Origin: Apodemus sylvaticus
Lineage: Eukaryota > Chordata > Mammalia > Rodentia > Muridae
Length of the DNA: 64,000 nucleotides
Reading direction: 5' to 3'
Assembly: GCF_947179515.1 (NCBI RefSeq)
Contig: NC_067474.1
Span: 97,117,324-97,181,323, forward strand
Part shown: positions 22,978 through 35,843 of the stretch, one piece after another
Layout: each line of letters begins with the position of its first letter
How positions within the stretch are numbered: position 1 is the first letter of the stretch
Translations under genes and position numbers: made by a program
Notes under the pieces: generated by a model
What the model was told of the DNA's origin: nothing
Databases searched by the model: none
The model's input: only the letters and a program-made list of their open reading frames with translations

Positions 22978-24830
22978 GTAATTAAAAAAAAAACTGCAGA
23001 ATTTTTGTGTGTATCTGGGATACACATCCTAAGTCAAAGTCACCAGTCTGGGTAAAGAGTCACTCTATAGGTTGTCAACATCTTTGGGGTTCTAAGTACT
23101 GTCGAACTTCTAGCCAAGAAAGTAGGGATGCTTTTATCTAGACTGAAAAAGCAATAGTATTTGGTATTTTACAAAAGACGTCCTAAAACTCAGTAAAAAA
23201 AAATCTATCTTCAACAACTGAAATATGGAAAGCCATTTTATATATTTCTGATAAACAGGTGACCTAGTCTTAAGTTACTACCCTACATTGGTTAGCTCTG
23301 TATTTCAGATTCTGAAACGGAACTGAGCATGCCTGGAGCCAATGATCCTAATATTCCCTCTGCTTCAAGTCTCAAGTAGCTCTTCAGACCACTTTCTCCA
23401 TTGGTAGCTAAGGAATGGCTAAAAAGACCTGTTTGTGCTTCTGATGTTGGAGGAACTGTCCAGGAACAATTCATCCCTGCAAGGCTGGGAGTCACTGCCA
23501 AGGTCAGGGAGACCTTTGTTAATCAAGAAAGCTCTGGCCACACACTCACTCAAGCTGTCTTAAGAAAAGCCGCCTTAATGCCCACTTTTATTTTCCACAG
23601 ATCATCAATCATCTTTACATAAGAAAAACATGCAACTTCCTTACTGGGTAGAGCTCCTCCTCCTCCTAGGCCTCCATCCTGGTTTCTTTTCTGTCTTTTT
23701 GGTTCTTTGCCTAGAGGTGCTGCTTCCAAGAAGGAGAATTTCCTTTTGATGATGAGAGCAAGGGGGTCTATTTAGTGCCCCCATTAGAAATGTAAAGCTA
23801 GGTGATAAAAGGCAGGAAGCCCAGAGGGCTCTAACATCCTTTGATGCTGTTCTTGTACTAATGCTAATGTTTAGTGTATCATCCACTAAACCAGGAAGAC
23901 CTTGTACCTGTAGCACTCCTAACGAGATGTTTGCACTAGCTCTCTAAATACAAGGACTACAACTTGGTTAATTTCTTTTTATCCTAGGTCAGAAATCAGT
24001 TAAGTGTTAAGAAGTCACCTTTTTTTAAAAAAAAAAAAAATTACTTTCCTCCTCCCCAAAGGACGACTGCAGATTGGAGAATGTGCAGGAGTAATTCCAG
24101 GTAAACAAATTGACCTACAAATGTTATCAGACTGTATGACTAGGTAATAGATATAATCCTAGGTGATTTACTGCTGGAGGCCACATTCCATGCTAAAGTG
24201 ACAGAGCCAAAAATGTCACTCACCCACTCAAGCTTTGCTATGACTTCCTTTAATTTGGGGGAATGGCTGTTAGATATTTTTTCATGAGCCTAATATCATC
24301 ATACTTTCTTCCAGATGATCCCATGTCAGACCTATGCCTGTCTAGAACTACCCATCTGTAACCAAAAACTAACCAACCAACCAAAAAATAAAACCAAAAA
24401 CTACAACAAACAAAAAACAATGAAGACAACACTAGGAAGTATTAGTCCCTTCACTTAACAAAAAAGCATTTCAAAAGTGCTAATGGCAGGTGCACTAGAT
24501 TTGCTTTTAACCAAACCCTGTCAGCAAAAAACCCAAGTCCTTCTCCTGCTAACGTAAACAGAGCTATCTGAGCCCATAGTGTATGGCAATGCCACCTCTG
24601 ACCCCACAGTATCCACCAATGCCATCTCATTGGCATCACCACAAGCCCTATACCACAAAGCCTGCATGTTCCTGTGTGCATGTCACACAGTCAATCACAC
24701 ATTACAGAGTTCAATTCAAATTCCACCAAAAGTACTCTCCACAAAAATCACACTGGGTATTTAGGATACTGATGCTAATAGCAGCAGAGACTAACTCCCA
24801 TTTCTGTTTAAATCCATCTAGTGATGTGCT
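22977..24830. other. Bnc2: Unique intronic sequence
   Basis: No recognised exon. Contains a poly(A) run near 24028-24041 and an AC-rich stretch at 24360-24422. Confidence 0.4.
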
Positions 24831-24835
24831 TATAC

Positions 24836-24866
<31 letters not shown>

Positions 24867-24884
24867 CGTGCGCGCATGCACATG
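24831..24884. repeat. 54-bp alternating purine/pyrimidine tract, Z-DNA-prone
   Basis: (TG)n continues without break into TACGCGTGCGCGCATGCACA and ATG. Every base alternates purine/pyrimidine from 24831 to 24884, with five CpG steps in the (TG)n flanks and 3' half. Confidence 0.93.
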
Positions 24885-25284
24885 GGTGCAAGTATAGATA
24901 CCTTTTCATGAAGATTTGATGTTCATATCCCCCCTCCATATCCATATTTCCTTCTTCTTGAAGAACTAAGAAAATGAAATTCTACCTAAGTATCTGAACA
25001 CCAGATTACTGAAATAACCCTTATGCTCTCAAAAACAGAACTAAGCAGTTTAAAACTCTGATACTTCAACGATTGGTAAAAGAAACTGTACAACTTAAAA
25101 GCATCTTTTTCTTAAATGTTTTGAGGCTACATTAATACATCATTTCCTGCTCCTTTGGTTTTTCCCAATTCATGACTTTTCTTTCATTAAAAGCTGGGCC
25201 ATACATACCGGGAAGGTTTTAAAGTGGTCCACATGATCAGTAAAGCATCATGAATAAATATACTCCAACAATGTGTAATAAAAG

Positions 25285-25360
25285 TTAGAAGATTTTCTTT
25301 TGCCTCAGTTTCATAATCTGTAAAGTGGGATGATGCTGACACAGTGTATCCATGAAGACC
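25285..25360 (-). repeat. MIR SINE fragment, reverse
   Basis: GCCTCAGTTTCATAATCTGT then AAAGTGGGATGATGCTGACA matches the reverse MIR core (CTCAGTTTCCTCATCTGTAAAATGGG). Confidence 0.7.
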
Positions 25361-26876
25361 AATAAAGGTCAAAACAACAATAAAATAGGACAATGGGCAA
25401 TGATGAATTACATAAACAATTGAGTGTACCAACCTGCTACATGATGACAAAGATACACCCAATAAAACTACTTTGTTGTTTTGCTTCATGCGTTTATTTA
25501 CAACGCTAGTTCATGAGCAAATGCAAAGTTTAAGTACATTATAAAACCTTGATGTTCTGAGGGTTTCTATTAAAATAAAACTATTAAGAATATTATACGT
25601 GAAAACATAGAATTATTTCTTTTATCAGAGACAAAACTCATTTTACCCACCAATTACTGAGTAGCTTTGCCTGGAGAAAAACTAAACTGCCATAACAAGG
25701 AAATAACTTTCTTTATATAAGATAGATTCTGAACTACACAAGCTGGATGATGAGGTGCTTATCCAAATAAACAGGAGAGATAGGTCCCCTGGAAGCTTAG
25801 ACTCCCATTAAAGGAAAGAGGCTTCATGAAGAATGAAGTCCTAGACTTCAGAAAAGGTTCCTAACAACCAAGAAATTTCTCAAGCACAATGGAATGAAGG
25901 TGGCTACATGGGACCAAAAGAAATCCAAATCTTCTTGGAAAGATGCTAGAGTGACAAGTTATACAAAAGTTAGCAGTTGGAAATGACAGTAGGTTGTAAA
26001 AGGTAGGAAGTTCAGAAGAAAGGAGGAAATCAGTAATTATAGCTACAGGGTCAAACCCTAAGAGTAAATCACACCACAGCTTATACCAAATCAGCTAAAA
26101 GTCCAGCTACCACAACATTCCAAACTTAGAATCATTTTAAAGATGATTAAGATGAATATTCTTGGTCAGGTAGGCAGGAATCACCTCTCTCTATAGATAG
26201 TACCTGCCATTTTCTCCTCTAAAACAGCAGTCTATTACAACTGCTAATGGAAATAGGAAGGTTCACGTCCTACTTACATGGGCCTGGTCTAGAGCAAGAG
26301 ATTTCAGTGAAATGCTCTAGAACTCAATGGTTTCTAAGTGGTGATTTACCTCTGTTGCCTCAGACCACCCAGCCCAAGAGGCCTAGATTTCAAACTGTTC
26401 TTCATGCCCTTTAAATAAGCAAAAAGGTTAGCTGCCAATGGTCTGAGCAGCTAAGTCAGTGGAGTTAATGGACAGGAAGAGGTGAGTGTGTAAGAGAGAA
26501 GGAAGGAAGGATGAGTAAAACCAGGGCTCACATATTTCTATCACCCAGATACTCGCTGTGTACTGACAGCTAATTGTTTCAATGATTCTTTTTTAAAAGG
26601 AAAAAAAATGTACTTCTAATCAAAAGAGAAGTTCTTAAAATATTTCTGTCCTAGCAATCTGTTTTCTGTATCCTTCTTTCAGATAAAATCCAAACACTCC
26701 TGTCGTCTTCACTGTTCCGAGTTGACATGCAAATCTTATTCTTTCACCAAGGCTAACATGGCTTACTATTCTTTTTGAATTGTTGCAATAATATTATTCT
26801 TCTAAAGAATTGCAGTTTCTATGGTCACTATGAATTGTAAATAACCAACCCATTCCTTGGTCACAGAATTTTTTTT

Positions 26877-26905
26877 AAGTGCTCTTTTACACTGAAAGAG
26901 CACTT
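26877..26905. repeat. 11-bp inverted repeat (hairpin)
   Basis: AAGTGCTCTTT, a 7-base loop, and AAAGAGCACTT form a perfect 11-bp stem. No poly(T) end typical of a Pol III or bacterial terminator follows; the function is unknown. Confidence 0.85.
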
Positions 26906-27611
26906 TATAATTATTATATTATTATATAATATATATTATATATAAATAAGTAATTATTAACCGAATTGCTTCTTTCACTGCTAATGGTCCCCACTGGGTT
27001 AGCCTCTGTTCACGATTTTAGAAATTTCCAGACATTTCATTCCAAATGCTATTTCATCAATTCCTGAAGTACATTCTAATTTTTAGAGCTGGTAAGCAAA
27101 CAAACAAACAGCTATGTGGTGGTTACACTGACCCAGAAGGGAACTCACGGCAAGACCATGAACTCCCTTTTCAGGAACTAGGACAGGATAGGGGCTGCTG
27201 GCTGTTTGCAGAATTCTTATGTCAACAGAACACTATACAAGTGTTAATATTGCAAGTGGAGGCAACATCCAGAGGGAATTCAATGTCATTAGCTGCAGAG
27301 AAAAAAGTGTGGTGATCCGAGAGGGAATCACCTCAGATCCTGGAAGTGGGCAGTCTGTGGCTGTCAGCATCGTGCAATGGAGCTGCTTCAAAGCCTAGGC
27401 TGTGACCTGAATGCTGCACATCCCTGTGCCCGGGGAGAGAGGATCAATGCCTGTGTTTGCTGAGCTCTAGTCATCCCCTTGGCTAGAAAAAGCTATGTTG
27501 AAAGGCATGCTAAGGGGCCTCTGGGCAGCCTGCAGCCTAGTGTTAGCAGAGTTTGTTCCATAGCTTGGTGGGTGAATGCACAGGCACCCTAGCTCACCTT
27601 CACATATCCAT

Positions 27612-27631
27612 GCACACACACACACACACAC

Positions 27632-27666
<35 letters not shown>

Positions 27667-27668
27667 TA
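27612..27668. repeat. (CA)n microsatellite
   Basis: CA dinucleotides with TACATA interruptions; about 28 units. Confidence 0.95.
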
Positions 27669-27820
27669 CCCTTCATTCTATCCCATCAACTCCCCTCTGG
27701 CTGTCTGTTTAGTGTCACTCAGAGGGGATGGATCCTGTTAAAGATCTGACGCTTCTTGAGGACTCTAAGGTGTCTGGAGAGTCTGCCTCTAATCATAAAC
27801 ACCACAGCTGGCAATGATGT

Positions 27821-27823
<3 letters not shown>

Positions 27824-27851
<28 letters not shown>
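27824..27851. repeat. Poly(A) run, 28 bases
   Basis: Uninterrupted A28 with no recognisable retroposon body immediately upstream. Confidence 0.95.
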
Positions 27852-27925
27852 CACCTTGATCCAGTATACATTCTCTTTGATGTCTCTGCAGCGAGTTCAC
27901 TGCCCAGAGAAAAAGGTACAGATTT

Positions 27926-27958
27926 AAAAAAAAAAATTTTTTTTGAAAAAAAAAAAAA
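27926..27958. repeat. A11-T8-G-A13 homopolymer cluster
   Basis: Consecutive A, T and A runs create a self-complementary A/T segment. Confidence 0.95.
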
Positions 27959-30291
27959 TCAAGCTTGACATTCTCAAATCATAACCATATGCCTTCCAGT
28001 TCCATGCTTTAAAAAATTTCATATATGTGTGCATATCTATATATCTATCTATAGAGAGATATATCTCATCACATTTTATTCTAACACGCTAAGGGAAGAG
28101 GCATCTGACAATGATAACATAAAACAGGTTTAGAAGATAATGGCAGGTTGAGGAGAAAACACTTCCAAAGGGGGAAAACACAGAATGCCTCTACCAAAAA
28201 AGGAAGAAATCTTCTGCCACAGACTGCAAACAGCAATGACCTTAAGTAAAAGACTGTAGCTGATACAAGGGAAAAGGAAAACTTTTCAAAGACAACAGGA
28301 CTTGTGCTGGACCACTGGGGAGCACCTTCTGCCCACCCCCACCCTCCCCCCCAGGCCTTGGGGTAGCCTGCTGAACACAGGACTGACTGTGCCTGAGCCC
28401 CAGGCCACAGGGTTCCCATGAATATTCAGCTACATTAACATACATTTTCTTTGTGTTTTTCTTGGTGGAGTCTCAATCTCCTTCTCCCTCTCTGATTTAA
28501 AAAAAAATCCCATCAAGACCTCTGCTGGGACAGGCAGTGCCCTTCAGATACCAGGTCTTGTGTCTGTACTGTGAACTGCATTTACAACTTAGATGCTAAG
28601 ATGTCCAACAACTATAGAGGAGCTTTAAAAAAAATCCCAATCTTATCTTCTAAAATAGTAAGTTTATCATGGATAATAGATATGTAAGATCTAAAATACC
28701 AGATCTGATTTCATATTTTTATTGCTAAAACCCAAATTACAATACATCCTGAATACCCAGGATGAGAAACGCAGCATTTCTTAATATTCACAAGGAGGTA
28801 CACAGAATGAAATATTTAACTATGTGCACTGCTCCTTCTCTTCTTTTAATCCTTACATTAAGAAAATTTAAATTCTCTTCATTATAGCTACTAAGAAACT
28901 AGTTACTAATTTATAACTTTACCTTTAAAAAGAAAGGCAATAAGAAGATGTAATGACTTAAATAGTTTAAAAATGTTATTTTTTTTTCAGGTAAAAAACC
29001 TCCCACCATTTATAAAACATATTCCAAATGCAATAAAATAATCAGGTGAATCTAAAGGAGGTAAATGGTAATTGGACATTTTCTTCAATTCTGTGGAGAA
29101 AAGGAGCAAATTAGCCCCTCACTGGTCAGCTGCACTGTGACACAGCTAATGTGTAAGGAATCTCTACAAATGGCTCTAGGCAGCAGCAGCCGTTGCTTAC
29201 TAACAATATCCAGATGAGGCCCTGAGCTGGATACTGCCGTGTGTCTGCTGCTCTAAGGGTGTGCAAATGAGCAACCTTCTCCTACAACAATGGCGATGTC
29301 TCTAGATTTCCAGAAGAGCCAAATTTATTGAGGGTTATTTAGTGTTGTATATAATGTTCTCTGTGTCAAGAAGTGAAGTACTTGATTGGAAATGGGCAAC
29401 TTGGCTGGGTTCACAGCTGAAATACCGTAAAAGTTGGCATATCTCTACAGTGTAAGTTCTTTCATTTTTTTTTTAAAATACATAGCCAAGACAATTAAGT
29501 GTTAGTCAATCTTTGCAAAATGAAAGGCAAAGATAGGCTAATATACACTAAAGTGCTGGCACTTACTGCAGTATTTACCTTACCACACTCCACTAAGGTT
29601 TTCATGATATCTCATGTTAAGAACAGCTCTGCCAAAAATGTTAGCCCTTTGTAACCACAAGAATGTTTTAAATTGCCTTGCTTACCTGGCAGAAGGGAGG
29701 GGGGGAATAATTTCTGTATGCATGAATTGACATTGACAAATTAATTTCTATCATGTAAGGGGGAAGAGAAAGGAGAGAGATTTCATTTTGTACACCTTGC
29801 TTGGTTTCCTGAGAGTTGAAGAATCACAGTAATAATAGCATGAAGTTCATTCATTTGTTTCAGTTTTTTCAAAGCTTAGAAATGAAAAGAAAAATGTCAT
29901 TTCTTTTGTTTCATTGCTGGACAGTAAAAGTTGGGTGTTTATAAAAGCAGGCTTGCTGAAGCCATGTAAAGTTTTCATTTTAAAAGGAGGGCAAAGAAAT
30001 TATATTTAAATTTCAAAAACTGAACAATGTACTGGATAACTATGTAAAATTTGTAGACCAAGCAAAAATCACACTTGGCACAAATAATTCAGGTTGAGAT
30101 TTCTACCAAATTCTTCAAAAGCTTCCTAGTATGGCAAGAAGAGCAATGGCGGAGTGCAGTGGCTCCCTTCCTGAGTGTGCTGTCCTGGGGAAATGACAGC
30201 AGCACGGTGTATTCACTTTCTACCTGATGTACATCTGGGCAGTATGGACTCTTTACTACAGAACAACAGAAACATGCCTTTGATTTGTTTT
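27959..30291. other. Bnc2: Unique intronic sequence
   Basis: No recognised feature. A C-rich stretch (CCACCCCCACCCTCCCCCC) lies at 28335-28353; ATCTATATATCTATCTATAG near 28036-28055 is a short STR-like stretch. Confidence 0.4.
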
Positions 30292-30376
30292 TAAAGGCAG
30301 GGTCTCTCTGTGTGGCCCAGGTACTTTCGCCTTCATGAGGGGTTTGATTCCAGGTGTGTGTCCCACACCTGGCTAC
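30292..30376 (-). mobile_element. B1/B4-type SINE relic, reverse
   Basis: GGCAGGGTCTCTCTGTGTGG, CCCAGGTACTTTCG and ACACCTGGCTA correspond to the reverse complement of a B1-like body, with an internal deletion. Confidence 0.6.
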
Positions 30377-31139
30377 AAATTTTTGCTAACATTCATTTGA
30401 TTGCCCTAAAAAAAAAATCTCTGTTCATGAGATTTTGGATATAAAGTTAGAGAACTCACGTCTTAGTAAAACGAGAAAATAAATGCTTTAGCACATAATT
30501 CAGTGGGACAAGCAAGAACACAAAACCAAAAGCAGACACATGATTAGGATATTCTTGTGTTGAGAAAGGGAATGCTAGCTAGAATTATTAGATTACTTTT
30601 AAGAGACACTGGCAAAAGCTTTGCTCCAAAGTTTTTTCAGCTAGGATAAATGCTCCCGCACTGACCTACTTCCTGGACAGCCATTAGGAGAAACAGGAGT
30701 AGTTCTTACACTCACTGTCCTCAGGGGTCTCACCTACACTTGTAAATAAATCCCATTGCCTTCTGCCACCAATGAAGAAGAGGATGAGTGCTGGGGTTCA
30801 TTCTTTTGGAAATAATTTTATCTACAGCTAGAAAGAGGAACAACCCCACTCAAAGACAACCCACGTGAGGTTAGAGCACAGGAACTTGTTCGTTCTAGAC
30901 GGTTTGAATTTCACTCAAGTATTCTTAGTGGATACCTTTCCCAATCCACTTCCTAACCACCCAAAGACAAGAAGCTGGTGTCCCTCTGAATTGGAACAGG
31001 TAATGCTCCTGCTGGGAGAATTTACAGTGGGTACTGATTGAGCTTTAGTGCAAACAGCTGCTCTCCAAAGGCAGCACGGGTTCAAGTCAGATCTGGACTT
31101 GCTGGAAATCAGAAGACAGTCATGACTGTCATGCTTCAG
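30377..31139. other. Bnc2: Unique intronic sequence
   Basis: No recognised feature. Confidence 0.4.
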
Positions 31140-31380
31140 CATTCAACAGCAACTACTACTGTGGAGTTTTGCCATGGGTCAGGCACTACCTGCCACTGTC
31201 CCCAACCCATCTCTGCTAAGCACCCCTACCCCTTTTGTCACTGTTGCAACCTTGTAAGGGAGATGTTATAATTATTGTCATCTCAGCTGTACAGAAGAGA
31301 AGTAGGTTAAACAGTAGACTCAGTATCATACAGTGAGCAGGACCCCGTCCATGTGGAACCTCACCTGGGTGTAAGACAAA
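31140..31380 (+). repeat. MIR SINE (ancient)
   Basis: CATGGGTCAGGCACTACCTG, CAACCTTGTAAGGGAGATGT, TATAATTATTGTCATCTCAG and AGCTGTACAGAAGAGAAGTA follow the forward MIR order nearly throughout. Confidence 0.75.
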
Positions 31381-34300
31381 GGCCCACACCCATGACACAG
31401 TCAACATTTATAACTGGCAGGGGCTGGTGCCACAATTTTCTGGGATGAAATCTGTTAATTCCACCAAAATCCAAGGACAAAGTCAAACAATCCCCTAGAA
31501 TGCTGCTTGGGGAAGTCTGACAGCTTTTGGCCTCCATAACCTACTTGTGTAGAACGATGTCTGCTCTTCCCCCTCTGGTGAAAGGTACTCATTTATAGGG
31601 GTTTCAGGAGGCCCATGAGGACTTTCAGTAAAGAGCAAGTTGGGCAGCCCATGCTATGTTGTGCCCCTTTGAAAATGCCTCCCTAGGAAGGCATGCGGCT
31701 CGTGAGGCAGTTAAACCTCAGTGGGTAAAGTGAGGAATGCTATGCTGTGACTCTGGATTTACCAGATATACATAAACTGTACATGTGACATTTTATGGTA
31801 TACTACCAAACAATATTACAGGCAATCAATACAGGGTTCCGTACATGGCAGGGCCAGGAAAATAGCAAGGAAAAAGACCGGTTCAAATAATTATTTTCAA
31901 ATAATTTTCTCCAAGAAAATTCTCCAAGACCAAGTTGGGGCCTTTTTCTAGACACATGAGCATTGTATCACAGCCCCTCTCTAGTCAGCTGTAGGGCTCA
32001 TCCCTGGCCCGCTGAGTGGGAGCCCTGCAGGAGGAAGTCTTACACCAGAACAACTGCCAAAAACAACAACCAAAAAAGGAACCAACAGGAGGGGATTCAA
32101 GATTCCTGAAGATTAAGAAACAACCAGGCTGCCTTGGAGTTTTCTAGACGACTCACAGGACATATCCAGCCAGGATACATGCATGTCAGGGACCATGAAA
32201 GGCATCTGCAGAAGCTGTTCTTAAAAAAGAGAGGAGAAAAGCAGCAAAAGTGCCTTGCTATTTCTTTCTACGTTCCTTCTTTGAATCTCTCTGTAACCCA
32301 ATCAAGACCAAAAACAAGAAGTTTGGATAAAAATAGGGAGGGGCATAGCTATGGACTGTCAGGGTAAGCAGCAATTCCAGGAGCACTCCGTGCTTTACAA
32401 AAGGACCTGTCAGCATAGCAGCATGTGCTTATTAACTACCATGAGCGGGTAAGACATGAATGGTCAGGAGAGAAGAAACCAGAACAGTACATCCACATGT
32501 ACTCTGACAGCATGGAGGATACTGTGCTTCTCTGCTGGCAAGGACTACAAACTTACCAACAATTGCTCTTTCTCTGCTGCACATGTCTTCATGTTTTCTT
32601 TAACACGAATTCATACTTTTCTTCTAGACATTCTTTGTAACATCTAGTTTCTTTAAAATGGTATTTCCCACTAGAAATAATTAACACTTAAATTCCTTAA
32701 TGTGTTACATTGGGTTTATGAATTTTCCGATTTTATCTTGAAGGGAAAAAAAGCAAGGCACTTTAAAAATCATAGTTAAGACCTCCACATTAGGACTGTA
32801 ATTGCTTTTAAATACTTATATTTTTGTACGAGTATTAGGCTTGTCTGTGACAATGTTCTTGGAAAAAAATTAAAAGTTCTCTTCCTCCGACAACATGTTC
32901 AATGTCTTCTTTTTCCAGAGGCAGTCGCTCATTAAATAAATCAAACAAGTGCGGGGCTGTGGACAAAAAGTGACTAGTAAGGCCCAACGCATTCCTCTGC
33001 TTAAGCAAAGAGGCTTTTGGTGCATTGCATGCAGATGTCAGGTATTTTAATAAAGAGCTCCATTGTGCAGGCCCCGTTACTCCTCCATAGCTCCCAGCAA
33101 TCTCCAGGAGGGGTGGGGGGCGGGTGGAGAGGGGAAGAGCGACAGCCATTCCAGCTGGAGCTGGAACCTCGTCTGAGTCAGGAAAACCACAGCTCATAAG
33201 CAAAGAGGAAGCATAATGTTCTACAAGGACAAAACATTAGCAGAAATGTCACTCAGCCCCAGTTCCACATGTTGGCTGCCATGGCCTCTTCCTCCTAGCA
33301 TGCCCGATTGATATAAATTCCATCTGCTCGGCAGCCAAGTGACAGAGAAGAAATACCAGCATCTGGTCTCCATTGCTGTCGGGTTTTTGTTCCATGTTAG
33401 ACCTTAGCTAGAAACATATGAAGAGATGAAGGTGCTGGCAAGGGACTAAAAGGCTGACCTGGCATAGAGGAGACTTTCTGATGCTTTTCACACTTCACTG
33501 TGGGTTTTTTTTACAGGGATGGGGGAGGGTGTGGCAGAGAGCTGATAAACTGAACAGTGGGAGCCAATAGGCCTGAAGGTCATTTTATGTTTTTTAAGGC
33601 TTTAGTTTTTTTTTTTTTAAAGAGTTTTAGTGTTAAAAACTATAAAGCACAACATGTATTCCGCTTTCTACCCATTTAACTCAACAGAAAGGTAACTAAG
33701 TCACACAAGAAGGCTCTTCAGCTAATCTCCCCATTCTCTTAAACACCCACTGGCTTGGACCTGCTCCACATGTCCTTTATAGTGTCCTTTGGAGAAACTG
33801 AAACATGCTAAAATTCAAAAGCATCATTTTCTTTTTTAACTCTCAGCTTCCCAGGAAACGGTAAAAATCACCATAAAACCTAAAACAGAACAGGGTAAAT
33901 CCCTCCAAGAGGAGGCCAGTCCTACTCGACTCTTAGGTCTTCACTGTATTGATCCCCTGACTGTGGAACTGGGGAAAGTAAAGAAGAAATGTGGAGGACA
34001 CCACCACACAGGTATAGACTGTCTTCTCTCGAGCATCCCTGTGAGAAGAGCTCCGTGCAGAAGGGCAGCACGGGGAAGAATGAGGAATGGCGAGGATTAA
34101 GGTCACCCGTGGAAACAACACCTGAAGGCAAACCCCACGGACCTCCTTTCAAAGGTCAGGAATGGTTACTGTTGATCAAAAGAACACAAGAAATTCTATA
34201 AAGATCTTGCTACAACTGTATGATTCGGCACTCTGAAAGATTTTACCTTTACCTGTGGCACTGTGCTCTGAAGTCGCTTCCTCGTCTCTACTTTCATCTC

Positions 34301-34949
34301 TATCCTGAGATGAGAACCATGAATGGCAAGAGATGTGATGCAGCAACGAACACAACAATGAAGAAGTTGGTGGGAACAGAGCTAAGGGTTCTGGGACCGA
34401 AGACTACAGTTAAATGACTAAGGAAACCACAGAGAAGAGCCACTTAGAAGTGACTCTTCCAGAGGCTGATGATGCTGGAGTCTTGGTCCCTCATTTGCCT
34501 TGCCCCTTGGAAGTCTGGGGAGGTTGTGGGACATCCATGGCAAAGCCAGGCATTGTTGATACATTCCTTAAGGAGATTTATGAAGAAAAAGCCCTTAATC
34601 TCTGTGATTCCAGTAATCCTATCAATTTTTCCCTCAATGATTTCTTATTCTAAATGTACATTCACTACTCTACCTAAAACGTATTAAATGTTGACATTAA
34701 ATTATTTGCTAATTAAAATTTGCATCTTTTATGTGTAATATTTTTTGTCAAAGTTTTACATATTTAAAATAATCCAGTGCTTCTAAAATTAACTGGATAA
34801 ATAAGAAAATTTAAATATAAGCCTTATAAAATTTGCTTTGGTACTTTAAGAAACATAAAAATCCTGGATAAAAACTTCATGTATGAGTTTTAGCTCACTG
34901 AATACAAACAAAATAGAAAACCAGCAAAAGTGTTGGAGGTACGGTTTAA
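31381..34949. other. Bnc2: Unique, repeat-poor intronic sequence
   Basis: One of the longest stretches without a recognised transposon. It includes a CpG-bearing GC-rich patch (about 33070-33180) next to an AT-rich block (32750-33060). A 122-codon minus-strand frame at 32835-33203 has no recognisable domain and no clear flanking splice sites. A poly(T) run lies near 33609-33619. Confidence 0.4.
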
Positions 34950-34987
34950 GGTTCCAGCGCAGGCTTGGCCAACTCCAGAGTGAGTTC

Positions 34988-35021
<34 letters not shown>

Positions 35022-35023
35022 CC
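34950..35023 (+). repeat. (ATGCCC)n hexanucleotide repeat after a B1-like fragment
   Basis: Nearly six perfect ATGCCC units occupy 34989-35023. The preceding GCGCAGGCTTGGCCAACTCC and AGAGTGAGTTCC resemble the right half of a B1. Repeat certain; B1 origin tentative. Confidence 0.8.
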
Positions 35024-35344
35024 TCTAAAAAGAAGAAACAGGGCAAAAATGAAACAACATAACCAACAATTCCCTTATAGACTTAAAGATCTGTCTAAGC
35101 TGGGTCCACAGATCGGATGCCACTCAAGAGTTAATAAAACTATTTAAATTATTTTAAGTAAGTCAAAAATCAAACAGAAAAGCAACAATTAAGAATATTT
35201 GCAAGACTAATACTAATAGGACATTTCTATGAAATACAAGAAGTTCTGAAACAAAAATAAAAAAGGATTTATATAGAAACTAGAAATGTATAAAAACTCA
35301 AAAAGACATTTTGAGAAAATGTAAACCCAAATGCATATGATCAT

Positions 35345-35812
35345 CATAAATAAAGTAAATCTTCTAATGAACATCAAGGAAACTTCTCTTTGCACAGAAA
35401 ACTACAACCAAATGCAGCTGTGGCACCCAGTCCCAGAGGATATACAGCTACAATACACTCCTGTACCTAAGCTTCAGGGGTCATTGAAGGAGGGGATGGA
35501 AGAGCCAGAGACACTGAGGGTTTGCTGTGAGACTGTGTGTCCTAGGAATGTCAGAAGCCACATCCATAAAGTCTCACCAGCATGATTGCCTAAGCCTCAG
35601 CTGAACAAGAACAGTGTCAACAGATAAGCCATGGTAGATGGGAAAGCCAAGGAGGCTTCAATCTACCGAAGAACTACAGGCAACAGAGGAATGCTGAAAG
35701 AGAAAATCAGTCTTCTCCAGGAAAGAGCACACCTATTGGCTATCCAATACCAAATGATCAGCCCTGAAAACATACAGACAAGTAATATTATAGACTTAGC
35801 AGGTTGTATTTT

Positions 35813-35843
<31 letters not shown>

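Larger units (their letters stand above)
24885..27611. other. Bnc2: Unique intronic sequence with AT-rich patches
   Basis: Apart from the MIR at 25285 and the hairpin at 26877, nothing is recognised. An AT-only stretch follows the hairpin at 26907-26945. Confidence 0.4.

Noticed and set aside
28081..28419. 112-codon minus-strand frame in GC-rich sequence
   Set aside because: Low-complexity composition, no domain, no clear splice sites.
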